From: Ricordea florida
Taxonomy: Eukaryota > Cnidaria > Anthozoa > Corallimorpharia > Ricordeidae
NCBI GenBank assembly: GCA_949710005.1
Contig: OX453272.1
Coordinates: 20,003,929 to 20,067,928 of the forward strand
Length of the DNA: 64,000 nucleotides
Direction: 5' to 3'
The notes below the pieces were generated by a model. It did not search any database. It was given only the letters and a program-made list of their open reading frames with translations, and was not told where the DNA came from. Shown here one piece after another: positions 51,966 through 63,978 of this stretch. Position 1 is the stretch's first letter; the number at the start of each line of letters is the position of its first letter. The position numbers and the translations under genes were made by a program.

Positions 51966-54181
51966 GTAGTTTCTCAGTTATAGGGCGCAGCATTTTTTCC
52001 GAAAAAAGTTGCCTTGTTCACTATAATTATTCGGGCTACCTGCAAGGTAGGCCGAGTCTAGGTTTCGGTTTCCTATCAATCAATCTATCTATCTATCTAT
52101 CGTCATGTCACGATTTTATATGCTGACGTAATGCATGCAATCGAGACATTCACGAAAACGAGGCGACTTACATACTGGCATAATCCTTACTGGAAACAAG
52201 ACGATCTAAGATCGTAAGTCGGACAACAGGTAGAGGTGCTGTTATGAGTGTTGACCACTTATGGTGCGGAGTGGTCCAAAAAAGAAATGCTAACGGTACC
52301 AAGGTCCTGGTTTCCAACGTGGCATCTTTGTTGTCGTTTCCTCGACTTTCATCACGAGGCACCTTGTCTTTATCAGCAAATGCTCTTCTGTCACTCTATC
52401 CACATTTTCTGTTCACTGGTAACTCGTTTGATTTCTGGTTTAATTCTAGAGAGACATTCGCTAAATCATTTGATTCTTTTGCTATTTTCAGTTCGCGGAA
52501 CGACCCGTTTCGAAATATACGCTCATTACACACGCCATCTATTAGAGTGGATCTACCGCGAACGGTGTGTGGGTCTGTATGTTTGAGCTTAAAAAAGATG
52601 GCACCATTTGTTTTCAACATATTCGCCATCGACTTCGACATCGTAGAAAGAAGGTTGCGCCCATATTACGTGCTGCGGTATTCCCCATCGCACGTGACTG
52701 CGATTTGCGAGGAAACTCGAGTGTAAACCTATAGTCGGTTGCCCGACTAATTATGTCGAATCTATTTTCCTCTGGGACACGTAAAATACATGCAAACGCA
52801 CACGCCGTTCGCGGTAGACCCACACTAAATGATGTCGAGCGTTGTCGGAATAGGTTGTCGATCCACGAATTCTTTACCTTGAATGCTAGCCAAATGTGCA
52901 GAGTTCATACTGGTTCTCACGAGATAACAAATGAGCCATATGTTAGTTGTCAAAACTGTGACAGCCAATCGAACAACAACAAACTATGATGGCGCTAACA
53001 ACAGCGAATTGGATAAGGATACTGACAGAAGCAAGTTAAATAGTAAGGTTAAATATCTAAGCTTAGCTCTTCCGTTAAATGTCCTGTTTCTGTGATTGGT
53101 TTTTATTGTGTTCAATACTTGTAAAGCACGATTTGGTATTGCGTAAGTAATCACTATTATTATTGTACAAGGGATCGTAGATGTTGGTTTGCTCTTTGCA
53201 CGGAGTTGCATGTGCTTGATAAAAGAAAGACATGATGAATACTCTTGATGACTGTGAGCTACTAGAAAAAGTTGTCAATATGACTAATGTACGTGAACTT
53301 AATGTTACAGTGTCAATAAAAGTACAACAATTCAGATCTCGTTATGCCAAGTATTTATATTATGACTGTACTTGTGATTTGTGTAAGCGGCTGGACACAC
53401 GCCAATAATTTTTTTTTTCTCACGAGTAATTTAACTGACTGTTGGCACAAATAACCGTTAAAATGTGGGACTGGAGTGACCGATAACGAAAATTCCCAAT
53501 ACGGATCCCGCATGTAGTTTCGTATACATTTTACGCGTGGTAAATGCAAAGTAAAACGCTTTATACGAAGCCCGAGTGAACGCTCTTAAGCGTCTTGTTG
53601 TTTTGTAAACTCGGGAAGGAGAACCAAGATGCGAAGACTGAAGAACGCAAAACCAAAATGCCGGGTGATCTGACCACGTGATGTAAACATACGAGAACCG
53701 CTGCCATTAATGGTGCAACTCCTTCTCGCCTATTTCCAAATCATGGATTCTTAAATTCCACATTTGCGAGCGAGAAAATCCTTTTGGAATATACGTTTTA
53801 AAACTGGAAAATGCACTTGGAGAGCAGTTGAGCAAATGAATTTTCAACCGCGTTGGTAATGTTTGTAATCTTAAAAATGGATTGATTACTATAAATCATT
53901 TGTTTGTGTGTTCTGACTTATGTAGAGTATCACCAAGACATGTGACTTGTTTTCTTGCTAAAGGTGTGGGCTTTTCCTTTTGTTCGATCCGTGAAAGATG
54001 CTAATGAGAGAATTCAATAACATTTTGTTTTCATTAAAGAAAACTTGAACAAAAATTTACCCTCAGTTTAGGCTGTGCCTTATGACCGAGTGTTTACTTT
54101 CAGTTTTTGACTTGACACAAAGATACTGAAATTAGGTGTGCGTCTTAAAACTGAGTGCGCCTTACAACCGAGAAACTACAG
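51966..54181. mobile_element. ~2.2 kb mariner/Tc1-like element remnant
   Basis: Left end ctgtagtttctcagttatag (51966) and right end, reverse complement ctgtagtttctcggttgtaa (54181), form imperfect ~26 bp terminal inverted repeats continuing ggcgca. TIRs of this type with TA targets are typical of Tc1/mariner elements; the left flank is TATA but the right is GTA, so the TSD is not clean. No transposase was recognised inside. A (TATC)n tract lies at 52084-52101, and gtggatctaccgcgaacg (52546) recurs inverted near 52807. Confidence 0.5.
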
Positions 54182-54485
54182 GTACCAGCGCATACTACAC
54201 TTTATCTCCCATATACGGGCGGCAACATTATAGCTAGTTTCAGGCTCTCAAAATGTGGTGTCAAATGAATTCATCAGGCTTGCCCAAAGAGGCAGCGGAA
54301 GAGAGAGAGGAGCTGCACCTACTATTTCTTACTGTTCCCTAGGCTCACCTATTAAACATTTGAGGGCCTGAAACTGGAAAAAACTAATTGCAATGTGGAT
54401 ATGACAGAACTGTGTTTCAGTCAGAACTTAATTTTCAGTCAGCATTTTAATTTTTGTTAATAATGGTAGACAAGGAAAGGTAATC

Positions 54486-54840
54486 ACTTTTGAAGAAGTG
54501 GATATAACCACCAAAACAAAATTGTGGGTGGGAGTAGTCACATTGGACTGGCTTCCGTTTTATTGTGAAGCAAAAATTGATATATGCTCACAAGTACAAT
54601 GCCCTCAGTATCTTAAAGAAATCCTCCCATTGAACTCGGACATCCATAACAGAGATAGCCCTTGGCTCATTAAATCTAGTATGGATCCGTCTTAAACGCA
54701 AGTCTGAAGGTGGAAAAACAATTACTGTCAGGGCAACTTTATTCTGGAACTCTTTACCCTTTTCTCTAAAGTCAAGTGACAACTTACTAAGTTTAAACAA
54801 GAGGCTTCAAAAGCCTTCACTGGGTTGCCTTTGTGAACCC
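54486..54840 (+). pseudogene. Non-LTR retrotransposon RT, C-terminal fragment
   Basis: The frame reads TLDWLPFYCEAKIDI, then CPQYLKEILPL. After a frame change at ~54693 it continues with KSEGGKTITVRATLFWNSLP and FSLKSSDNLLSLNKRLQK. The sequence L.WLP....I.FKI, P.YL.ELL, R....FWNSLP..LR, F...LK is the C-terminal block of CR1/L2-type RTs. Frameshifted and lacking all catalytic motifs. Confidence 0.75.
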
Positions 54841-55077
54841 TTAACACGCAAACGGCTCAATTTTTTAAACTGTTTTGTCAATCCATTTTAGTTTGCAGTG
54901 TCAGTTGTGTTCAATAAGAGAACTGTACAAGGAGTTAATCAAAGGCTCCTATGAACAAACTCATGAATGCATTCGGTGACACATGAGGAGAATTTTAGAT
55001 TTCAGAACTCATTCAAATAATTTAATCAAGAAAGGCCTGTAGGGCTCTGCCATCTCGTGTTCCATTTACCAATTTAA
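54841..55077. other. No recognised feature
   Basis: AT-rich sequence between the non-LTR fragment and Helitron H7. Confidence 0.45.
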
Positions 55078-57079
55078 CTAGAAATACGACTCTCGCAAAA
55101 ACCTCGCGAAGCTAGATTTTGAATAAGTCACAATACTTTATTTTATATTTTATTTTTTATATCAGCGTAATCCCCATTATTTAATTTGTTATGCTGTGTT
55201 TGGTACACAGTTAGTGACACCTGGTGCAAATACCGCTCAACACAGGGCTTAAAAATTGACCTTCATTTAGCTCTTTCACTGCCACTGAGATTGCACGAGA
55301 GGGAATAGAAGTAAAATTATTTGTTTTCTTTACAGGGAATACAGAGTCAATGAAGTATCCAGTAATATTCAGTTAACACAAATTGAAAATTATTGTAAAT
55401 ATTTTGAAGGTGAAATCTTGAAGAGTTGATATGAATGCTTGTGTTTACCACGGTGTAAAAACCTGGTTTTTTTAGTTGTATTTTCTTAGTCTCTACTGCT
55501 TTTTCTTCTTTGTTGTACGTCACTTTTAAACACAATATGTTCTTACACCGAGGATGAGTTGATTGCTCCAATTATTTTTTGTTTATGTTTTTTTCTAATA
55601 ATTGCATGAGATTCATTGTAAGAAGAATCTTCTGATTACATATTTTATTGTCTACTGCAGTCATTATTTCATTCCTAGGTAACCACAATTGAGAGCATTA
55701 TGAATAGTGCATGTTTCAATTTGTGTTCTCTCTTCAGTTGCAATGGTACCCCTAGAGGTAGATAGAAAAATTCCTCTTCCCTCAAAAGAGATGCCATATC
55801 AACAGAAGTGTGAGATACAATGTCATTACATAAAAAAATGGGGTAAAACAGTTGGATTCTACAAAAACTTTGAATGGAGTGCTGACTGTATAGTATGTGG
55901 TTGTGCTATTTTTAGGTCATATCATAAAAACAATACATGTAAGAAAAAGTTATTGAAATCTTAATATGTTGAAAAAGATTGCTGCACTACGTACTCCTGT
56001 AAGAAAATAATGTGAAATCAACATGAATAAGTCACAAGTATATACCACATGAAAGTTTAATTGTGCTGTTACCAAAACATGCAAAATATCCATACCCAAC
56101 CAGAGAATAGTATATTATTTTGAATATATGAAAATTTCTATTATAAAAACTGCAGAAGAAAGATTTAAAATAAGGATGGTATTTCATCGAAAAAGTCATG
56201 GCAGCCAGAGGTATTGAACTTGAAACCAATGACATATAGTAACGAGACGAACTATCATTATATTATTATCATTATTATTATCATTACTATTATTATTACT
56301 GGTATTGATATTATTATTATTATTATTGTTATATTTTTTACGTTAAACATAATACATTTTTATGGGGTGGGATGCATGTCCTAATCTTGGTAAAGGTACT
56401 GTTACTCTACTACTACAAGCAATACAAAAATCTTCTTAATAGGCTTTCCAACAGAGGTGGTAGTAATCAAACCAGCTCCAAACAATACCATTTCTTCTTT
56501 AATGCTTAGAATTTAGTGCAGTCATTTGTCTATAAAGTTTGTGTTGAAAATCATTATTGAAAGCATACTTTAAGGCATTTAGGAAACTTGAAACACTTGT
56601 TACTACATACAGCACACTTGCAATGAATGTATGAGAGAGATTATAAACATTTTGGCATTACAAAATTTATTTTCTTCTTTATAGAGTTTTTCCAATGTAA
56701 AAGGTTAACTGTATGTTGTGGTTGTTATTAAAGATTGATATTTGACATCATAAAAATAAAGCAAACAGCAGAAAGTAACAAAGTTAATAATAGAGAAATA
56801 CTACTCAGAAGTCAGTAATGACAACTGCTTTATTTACAAATACTTGCACTGATCACTGATAATACTGCAGAACCAGTCACTTATTGTTTGGTATGTTTTC
56901 TGTTGAAAATGCTGAGCATAACTGCTACATCAAACAAATCTACAATTTATTTTCACTATCGCAATGATATCAGATCACATAATTATAAATAATTGCTATC
57001 ACAACTGCAACCTCTGTATTGGGAATTTCTTTAAAATGGAAGGCAATCGTTTCACTACGAAAAATACCTACTTGCATTC

Positions 57080-57274
57080 TCATTGCAGTATAAATACTAC
57101 GTGACTGTCATCTTTCATTTCTTTGCGGTTCGTTTCTGTTTCCCCTTTCCTGAAACTTTTTTCACGACGATATGGTAATCTGTTTCTTCGTTCGTCCTCT
57201 GATTCTGTCTGTACGCTGTTGCCATGATTTTCCTTAAATTCTGTTTTCATTACAGTTTGTCTTGTGATTATCAT
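57080..57274 (-). CDS. Helitron-borne second ORF, identical to 18784-18978
   Basis: 64 codons, same translation as the H5 copy. Lack of any change between two distant copies reflects recent common origin and does not prove selection. Confidence 0.3.
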   Translation of the reverse strand: MIITRQTVMKTEFKENHGNSVQTESEDERRNRLPYRREKSFRKGETETNRKEMKDDSHVVFILQ

Positions 57275-57350
57275 ATTTTCCAGTGTATCTCAATCTTTTT
57301 GAAGTCGTTCCTACTTGGTTTCCGTTCTAAGTCTCTCATGTCCTGTATAG

Positions 57351-57671
57351 CTAAAACGAGTCTTTGTTACTATCTATAACAAATTCAATTTCCAATCTAA
57401 CTTGATTGCATTCCTGGTCCTTTTCCTTGCTGTTTCCTTTCCCATTTTTGAGCGAGCAGTTGTTGTCTCTGCTGCGATGTCTCTTGTTATCGTCCCTGCC
57501 GTAGTTTCTTAATCTATTCTTTGAGTCGCCGCTTCCCGTACGTGCGCTGATTTTTGCGGCATTCAAACTTACTCGACGACGATCCCTCGCCGCTCGTTCT
57601 TGTATATCTCGGAGATCTTCTTGCTGAGATGTACTTCCAGGATTAGTGAAATCGGTTTCCACAAAATTCAC
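57351..57671 (-). CDS. Helitron-borne ORF, identical to 18387-18707
   Basis: 106 codons with the QQEDLRDIQERAARDRRRVS core. Same considerations as for the H5 copy: a probable captured coiled-coil exon, start codon GTG, expression unproven. Confidence 0.35.
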   Translation of the reverse strand: MNFVETDFTNPGSTSQQEDLRDIQERAARDRRRVSLNAAKISARTGSGDSKNRLRNYGRDDNKRHRSRDNNCSLKNGKGNSKEKDQECNQVRLEIEFVIDSNKDSF

Positions 57672-57772
57672 ATTATTTTCAAAACATCATTTACGGAATT
57701 TGAAATGGCGGAAATTCACATGAAGTAATGTTGCCAGGTAACCTGGCCTGCGAACGGACACCTTTAAAATAT

Positions 57773-57775
<3 letters not shown>

Positions 57776-57835
<60 letters not shown>

Positions 57836-58016
57836 TAAATAAAGTGTAAAAGTTGATTAATCGTAAAACAGTGCTCAATACGTGAACGTAGAGCGAAGTA
57901 GTTGTTGCGGGAGAAAAACACACAAACAAACTACAGGTTTATCCCTACACGCCTGTTTCGTGGTTGCCCACTCATCAGGGGATATGGTGGGAATGTCCTT
58001 TACCATCGCTTATATA
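57776..58016 (-). mobile_element. Penelope family-B 3' end between H7 and H8
   Basis: On the - strand: tataagcgatggtaaaggac, the hammerhead, ctcccgcaacaactacttcg, atcaacttttacac, then (TA)n (57776-57831). H7 is inserted into its TA tail, and H8 abuts its other edge. Confidence 0.75.
57941..57983 (-). ncRNA. Type I hammerhead ribozyme (HHR-f)
   Basis: - strand: stem I ATCCC/GGGAT, CTGATGA (57972-57978), stem II GTGG-GCAA-CCAC, GAA, stem III ACA-GGCG-TGT (loop variant), A at the cut site (57946). All core bases conserved. Confidence 0.85.
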
Positions 58017-60946
58017 CTAGAAATACGACTCCCGCAAAAACCTCGCGAAGCTAGTTTTTGAAGAAGTCACAATGCCTTTAGCTATTATCCTTATCCCCAT
58101 TACTATATTCGTTATGCTTTGTTTGGTACACAATTATTGACACCTTGTGCAAATGACATGATCAGTATACCGCTCAACACAGTGCTTAAAAAGTTAACTT
58201 CATTTAGCTCTTTCACTGCCACTGAGAAACATTATCTGTTATCCTTACACGGAATAAAGAGTTTATGAAGTATCACAATAATATTCACTTAAAACAAATT
58301 GAAAATTATTGTAAATCTTTTGCAAGTGAAATCTTGAAGAACTGATATTAGTGCTTGTGTTTACCACAGCGTAAAAACCTGTTTTTTATTTTAGTTTTAT
58401 TTTCTTAGTCTTTACTGCTTTCTCTGCATCATGTACATCATTTTTAAAAGCAATATATTCTTACACTGAGGATGAGTTGAATGCTCCAATTATTTTTTGT
58501 TTATGCTCTATTGTTATCATTGCATGAGATTCATTGTAAGAAGAATCTTCTGATTAGATATTTTATTGTCTACTGCAGTCATTATTTCATTCCTAGGTAG
58601 CCACAATTGAGAGCATTATGAATAGTGCACGTTTCAATTTGTTTACTCTCTTCAGTTGGAATGGTACTCCCAGTGGTAGATAGAAAAATTCCTCAAAAGA
58701 GATGTCATAACAACAGAAGTTAGAGATACAATGTCATTACATAAAAAAAATTGGAGGTAAAATAATTGGATTCTACAAAAACTTTGAATAAAGGTTTGGT
58801 AATAGAGAGTGCCTACTGTATAGTATGTGGCTGTGTTTTTTTTAGGTTATCATAAAAACAATGTAAGAAAGAGTTATTGAAATCTTCATGTGTTGAAAAA
58901 AATGGCTGCACTACATACTCCTGTAAAAAAAATTAATGGAAAATTAACATCAAGCAGTCAATAGTATATACCACATGAAAGTTTAATTGTGCTGTTATAG
59001 AAACAGCCAAAATATCCATACCCAACTAAAGAATAGTATATGATTTTGAATGTATGAAAATTTCAATTATAACAACTGCAGAAGAAAGATTTAATAGTAT
59101 GGTATTTCATAAAAAAAGTCAAAGCAGCTGGAGGTATTGAACAGTAACCAATGACATATAGTAATGAGAAGCACTATTATTATATTATTATCAGTATCAT
59201 TATTATTATTATTAATTACTGGTATTGATATTTTTATTATTATTGTTTTATGTTTTTATGTTTTTCTTAATGTATATTGTTATGGGATGGAATGTATGTC
59301 CTTATCTGGGTAAAAGTATTGTTCCCCTACTACTACAAGCAATACAAAACTCTTCTTGATAGGCTTTCCATCAGAGGTGGTGGTAATCAAAACAGCTCTA
59401 AAGAATGTCATTTCTTCTTTAAGGCTTAGAATCTAGTGCAGTCATTTGTCCATAAAGTTAGTGTGGAAAATCATGATTGAAAGCATTGGGCATTTATGAA
59501 ACTTGAAACAATTGTCCATATACAGCACACTTGCAATGAATATATGAGAAAGATGATAAAAGGTTTGGCATTACATACTTTAGTTTCTTCTTTATGGTTT
59601 TTCCATTGTACAAGGTGAACTGTATGTTGTGGTTGTTATTAAATATTGGTATTTGATATTATAAAAATGAACAGCAGTAAGTAACAAAGTTAATATGTTA
59701 TGTATAATTTTGCAAATTAGGGCTTAAATTAACTTTTCATTTGTGGGAAAAGGGCAGGGGTCCTAGATAGCAATTTTATCAAGGGCTCATAGAACTCTAA
59801 GGTAGAACTGACCTATTGTAAAAAGGCTATGAAACTTGTCTGTCCCCACGCACTATTACTGAAACCTTTCAATCAGAGAATACAGTACTTAGTGACGCTG
59901 GGTATCTATTCTGTTGAATATGCTTAACATAACTGCTAGATCAAGATGATTTACAATATTTTCACTGTTGCAATGATATCAGATCACATAGTTATAAATG
60001 ATTGCTATCACGACTGCAACTCTCTGTGTTGGGAATTTCTTCGCCAGTATATGTGTACAGCCACTTGTCCCAAACTGTACTACTCACATTTCTTTACTGT
60101 ACTTATTCCCATAGCCCACTCACGTAGGAATGTTTACCGTGTGCGTGCACATGCCGGTATGCCGTGTACTGATTGGTCTAAACTCCACGCGTGTATTTTT
60201 CCCATGGTTTTGGTTTGAGTGAGTTAATAAAGCGTTGTTCTGGTTGAGTTGCACCCATCGTGGTTTTGTGCTTATATTTTCTTAAACTTTGGCGCTTCAA
60301 AATGGAAAGGCTATCGTTTTATTACGAAAAATACCTTCATACATTCTCTTGTAATCTGTTGGTAGTCTTCCGATTCCGTTTTTAGAATAATAGAATTATT
60401 TTCCAGAGACATCTCTAATCGTTGAAGTCGTTCCTTAACTCGGTTTCCCTTCTAAGTCGTTTTGCTAAATTTAGTTCGCCAGTATATTTCGTTATGTAAT
60501 CGTTCGCTCCTGTCCTGTATTTCTATCAATAACACATTCAATTTCAAAATTAACCTGGTTGAATTCCTGGTCCTTTTCCCTGCTGTTTCGTTTGCCTTTT
60601 TCTGGAGCGAGCAGTGGTTGTCTTTGCTGGGATGTCTGTTGTTATTCTCCCTGCCGTCGTATCTCTATCCCTGCTTTGAGTCGTGCTTTCCTTGTGTTGA
60701 TTTTCACGATATTCGAATTTAGAAACGATTCTTTCAATAATTTTTACTCGGCGACGATCTCGTGCTAATCTTTCTTGAATATCTCGGAGATCATCTTGCT
60801 GGGATGTACTTCCAGGACGAGTGAAATCGGTTCCCACAAAATTTGCATTACTTTCAAAAAGGCATCACCGAATTCCCAATGGCGGAAAGTCAGCAGTTCT
60901 CAAGTCCGCTACTATTGCCAGGTAACCTGGCCTGCGAACGGACACC

Positions 60947-60956
<10 letters not shown>
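58017..60956 (-). mobile_element. Helitron-like element copy H8 with an insertion
   Basis: CTAG at 58017-58020 preceded by A. The 5' end near 60956 has decayed into the TA tract (cctttaatatata). More diverged than the other copies in its 3' half, and interrupted by a 252-bp insertion at 60043-60294. Confidence 0.75.
60043..60294. mobile_element. 252-bp insertion inside H8
   Basis: Absent from the other Helitron copies. CTTC flanks it on both sides (60039-60042 and 60295-60298), and the termini are nearly inverted (cgccag / ttggcg). It contains gattggtc (inverted CCAAT box) and AATAAA, so a solo LTR or small MITE is possible. Classification open. Confidence 0.6.

Positions 60957-60984
<28 letters not shown>
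60957..60984. repeat. (TA)n between H8 and H9
   Basis: A ~28 bp TA tract is all that separates two successive full-length Helitron copies. Confidence 0.9.
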
Positions 60985-63812
60985 CTAGAAATACGACTCC
61001 CGCAAAAACCTCGCGAAGCTTGTTTTTGAAGAAGTCACAATGCTCTTATATTTTATTTTTTATATCAGCGTAATCCCCATTATTTTATTTGTTATGCTGT
61101 GTTTGGTACATAATTAGTAACACCTGGTGCAAATGACATGATAAGTATACCGGTCAACACAGTGCTTAAAAATTGACCTTCATTTAACTCTTTCACTGCC
61201 ACTGAGATTGCACCAGAGGGAATAGAAGTAAAATTATTTATGATCTTGACAGGGAATACAGAGTCGATGAAGTACCACAATAATATTCACTTAACACAAA
61301 TTGAAAATAATTGTAAATCTTTTGCAGGTGAAATCTTGAAGAGTTGATATGAATGCTTGTGTTTACCATGGTGTAAAAACATGTTTTTTTTTAGTTTTAT
61401 TTTCTTAGTCTCTACTGTTTTGTCTTCTTTGTTGTACATCCCTTTTAAACACAATATGTTCTTACACCGAGGATGAGTTGAATGCTTGTTTATGTTTTTT
61501 GGTTATAATTGCATGAGATTCATTGTAAGAAGAATCTTCTGATTAGATATCTTATTGTCTACTGCAGTCATTATTTCATTCCTAGGTAACCACAATTGAG
61601 AGCATCATGAATAGTGCATGTTTCAATTTGTGTACTCTCTTGAGTTGCAATGGTACCCCCAGTGGTAGATAGAAAAATTCCTCTTCCCTCAAAAGAGATG
61701 CCATATCAAGAGAAGTGTGAGATACAATGTCATTACATCAAAAAAAAAAAAAAAATTGGGGGTAAAACAATTGGATTCTAAAAAACTTTGAATAAAGGTT
61801 TGGTAATAGTGAGTCCCGACTGTATAGTATGTGGTTGTGCTATTTTTAGGTCATATCATAAAAACAATACATGTAAGAAAGAGTTATTGAAATCTAAATA
61901 TGTTGAAAAAGACTGCTGCACTATGTACTCCTGTAAAAAATATAATGTGAAATCAACATCAATCAGTCAAAAGTATATACCACATGAAAGTTTAATTGTG
62001 CTGTTACAGAAACAGGCAAAATATCCATACCCAACAAGAGAAGATTATATTATTTTGAATAATATTATATGCAAATTTCTATTATAAAAACTGCAGAAGA
62101 AAGATTTAATATAAGGATGGCATTTCATCGAAAAAGTCATGGCAGCCAGAGGAATTGAACTGTAACCAATGACATATAGTAATGAGAAGCACTATCATTA
62201 TATTATTATCATTATTATTATTATCATTACTATTATTATTACTGGTATTGATATTATTATTACTATTGTTATATTTTTTTACGTTAAACATAACATATTT
62301 TTATGGGGTGGGATGCATGTCCTAACCTTTGTAAAGGTATTGTTACTCTACTACTACAAGCAATACAAAAATCTTCTTAAAAGGCTTTTCATCAGAGGTG
62401 GTAGTAATCAAAACAGCTCCAAACAATACCATTTCTTCTTAAAGGCTTAGAATCTAGTGCGGTCATTTGTCTATAAAGTTTGTGTGGAAAATCATTACTG
62501 AAAGCATAGGGCGTTTAGAAAACTTGTTCAACACTTGTTACTACATACAGCACACTTGCAATGAATATGTGAGAAAGATCATAAACGTTTTGGCATTACA
62601 AAATTTATTTTATTCTTTATAAAGTTTTTCCAACATAAAATGTTAACTGTATGTTGTAGTTGTTATTAAATATTAATATTTGACATCATAAAAATGAAGT
62701 AAACAGCAGAAAGTAACAAGGTTAATATGTTCATTAAGGCTTGAATTAACATTTCATTTGTGGGAAATGGGCCAGGTTTCTAGATTGCAATATTATCAGG
62801 GGGGGGGGGGGGTCATTGAACTCTAAGGTAAAACTGACCCATTGTAAAAAGGCTATGAAACTTGTTGTCTATACGTAATATTATTGAAACCTTTCAATCA
62901 GAGAATACATACATATATATAGCAAAAAGAAATACTACTCAGAAGTAAGTTATAACATTTGCTTTAGTTTCAAATGATCGCATTGATCACTGATGATATT
63001 GCAGAACCAGTACTTTATAGTGACACTGGGTATATATTCTGTTGAAAATGCTACACATAACTGCTAGATCAAGAAAATTTACAATATTTTCACTGTTGCA
63101 ATGATATCAGATCACATCGTTGTAAATGATTGTTATAACAACTGCAACTCTCTGTGTTGTGAATTTCTTCAAAATGGAAACGCTATCGTTTTATTATGAA
63201 AAATACCTACTTACATTCTCTTGTAATCTGTTGGTCGTCTTCCTATTCCGTTTTTACACTAATAGAATTATTTTCCAGAGACATCTCCAATCGTTGTAGT
63301 TGTTTCTACTCGGTTTCCCTTCTAAGCCGTTTTGCTAAATTTAGTACGCTAATATATTTCGTTATGTAATCGTTCACTCATGTTCTGTATTTCTATCAAT
63401 AACACATTCAAATTCAAATTCAAAACTAACTTAGTTGAATTCCTGGTCCTTTCCCCTGCTGTTTCGTTTGCCTTTTTCTAGAGCGAGCAGTTTTTGTCTT
63501 TGCTGCGATGACGGATGTCTGTTGTTATTCGCCCTGCTGTCGTACTCTTTCCTTTGAGTCGTGCTTTCCTTGTGTTGATTTTCACGGTGTTCGAACTTAC
63601 TCGGCGACGATCTCGGGCTAATCTTTCTTGAATATCTCGGAGATCATCTTGCTGGGATACACTTCCAGGACGAGTGAAATCCGTTTCCACAAAATTTACA
63701 TTTCTTTCAAAAAGGCATCACCGAATTCGAAATGGCGGAAATTCAGTAGTTCTCAAATACGCTACTATTGCCAGGTAACCTGGCCTGCGAACGGACACCT
63801 TTAAAATATAGA
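60985..63812 (-). mobile_element. Helitron-like element copy H9, full length
   Basis: 2,828 bp. CTAG at 60985-60988 with A before it; TC on the - strand at 63812-63811 with A after it. Carries a 14-bp G run (62807 region) at the site of the poly-C tract of the + copies. Most similar to H3. Confidence 0.8.
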
Positions 63813-63834
63813 TATATATATATATATATGTGTA

Positions 63835-63906
63835 TATGAAGAAACCACTAACCCTATACACCCCAAATAATCATATTAATTAGAGTAAATGTTTGAAAGA
63901 AAATTT
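63835..63906 (-). repeat. SINE-like tail ending in (TA)n
   Basis: Continues directly from the tRNA-like sequence (ttttctttcaaacatttact, then ggggtgtatagggttagtgg) and ends at the TA tract holding the Helitron 5' end. No coding capacity. Confidence 0.5.
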
Positions 63907-63978
63907 GCCCTGAATGGGATTTGAACCCACGTCCCCCCGCATACTAGTCGGGTGTGATAACCACTACACCACCAGGAC
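63907..63978 (-). tRNA. tRNA-Thr(AGU)-like sequence, probable SINE head
   Basis: 72 nt on the - strand fold as a canonical cloverleaf: acceptor GTCCTGG/TCAGGGC (G.U pairs allowed), D arm with GTGTAGTGGTTATCAC, anticodon loop CTAGTAT (anticodon AGT), 5-nt variable loop, T arm GTGGG-TTCAAAT-CCCAT. A box (TGGTGTAGTGG) and B box (GGTTCAAATCC) are intact. The anticodon stem has an A.G mismatch at its closing pair. The downstream TTTT could terminate Pol III, but the conserved-looking tail and TA repeat suggest a tRNA-derived SINE, not a functional tRNA. Confidence 0.6.

Larger units (their letters stand above)
55078..57775 (-). mobile_element. Helitron-like element copy H7 (mosaic)
   Basis: 2,698 bp, CTAG at 55078-55081 with A before it, and TC on the - strand at 57775-57774 with A after it. 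The 3' portion (55078-56780) is nearly identical to H2, and the 5' portion (56780-57775) nearly identical to H5 with the same deletion junction. This suggests a mosaic of two subfamilies or a shared source copy. Confidence 0.8.

Noticed and set aside
52244..52726. 160-codon ORF in the mariner-like element
   Set aside because: No motif for a transposase or other family, and overlapping ORFs in other frames are equally open; not reported as a gene.
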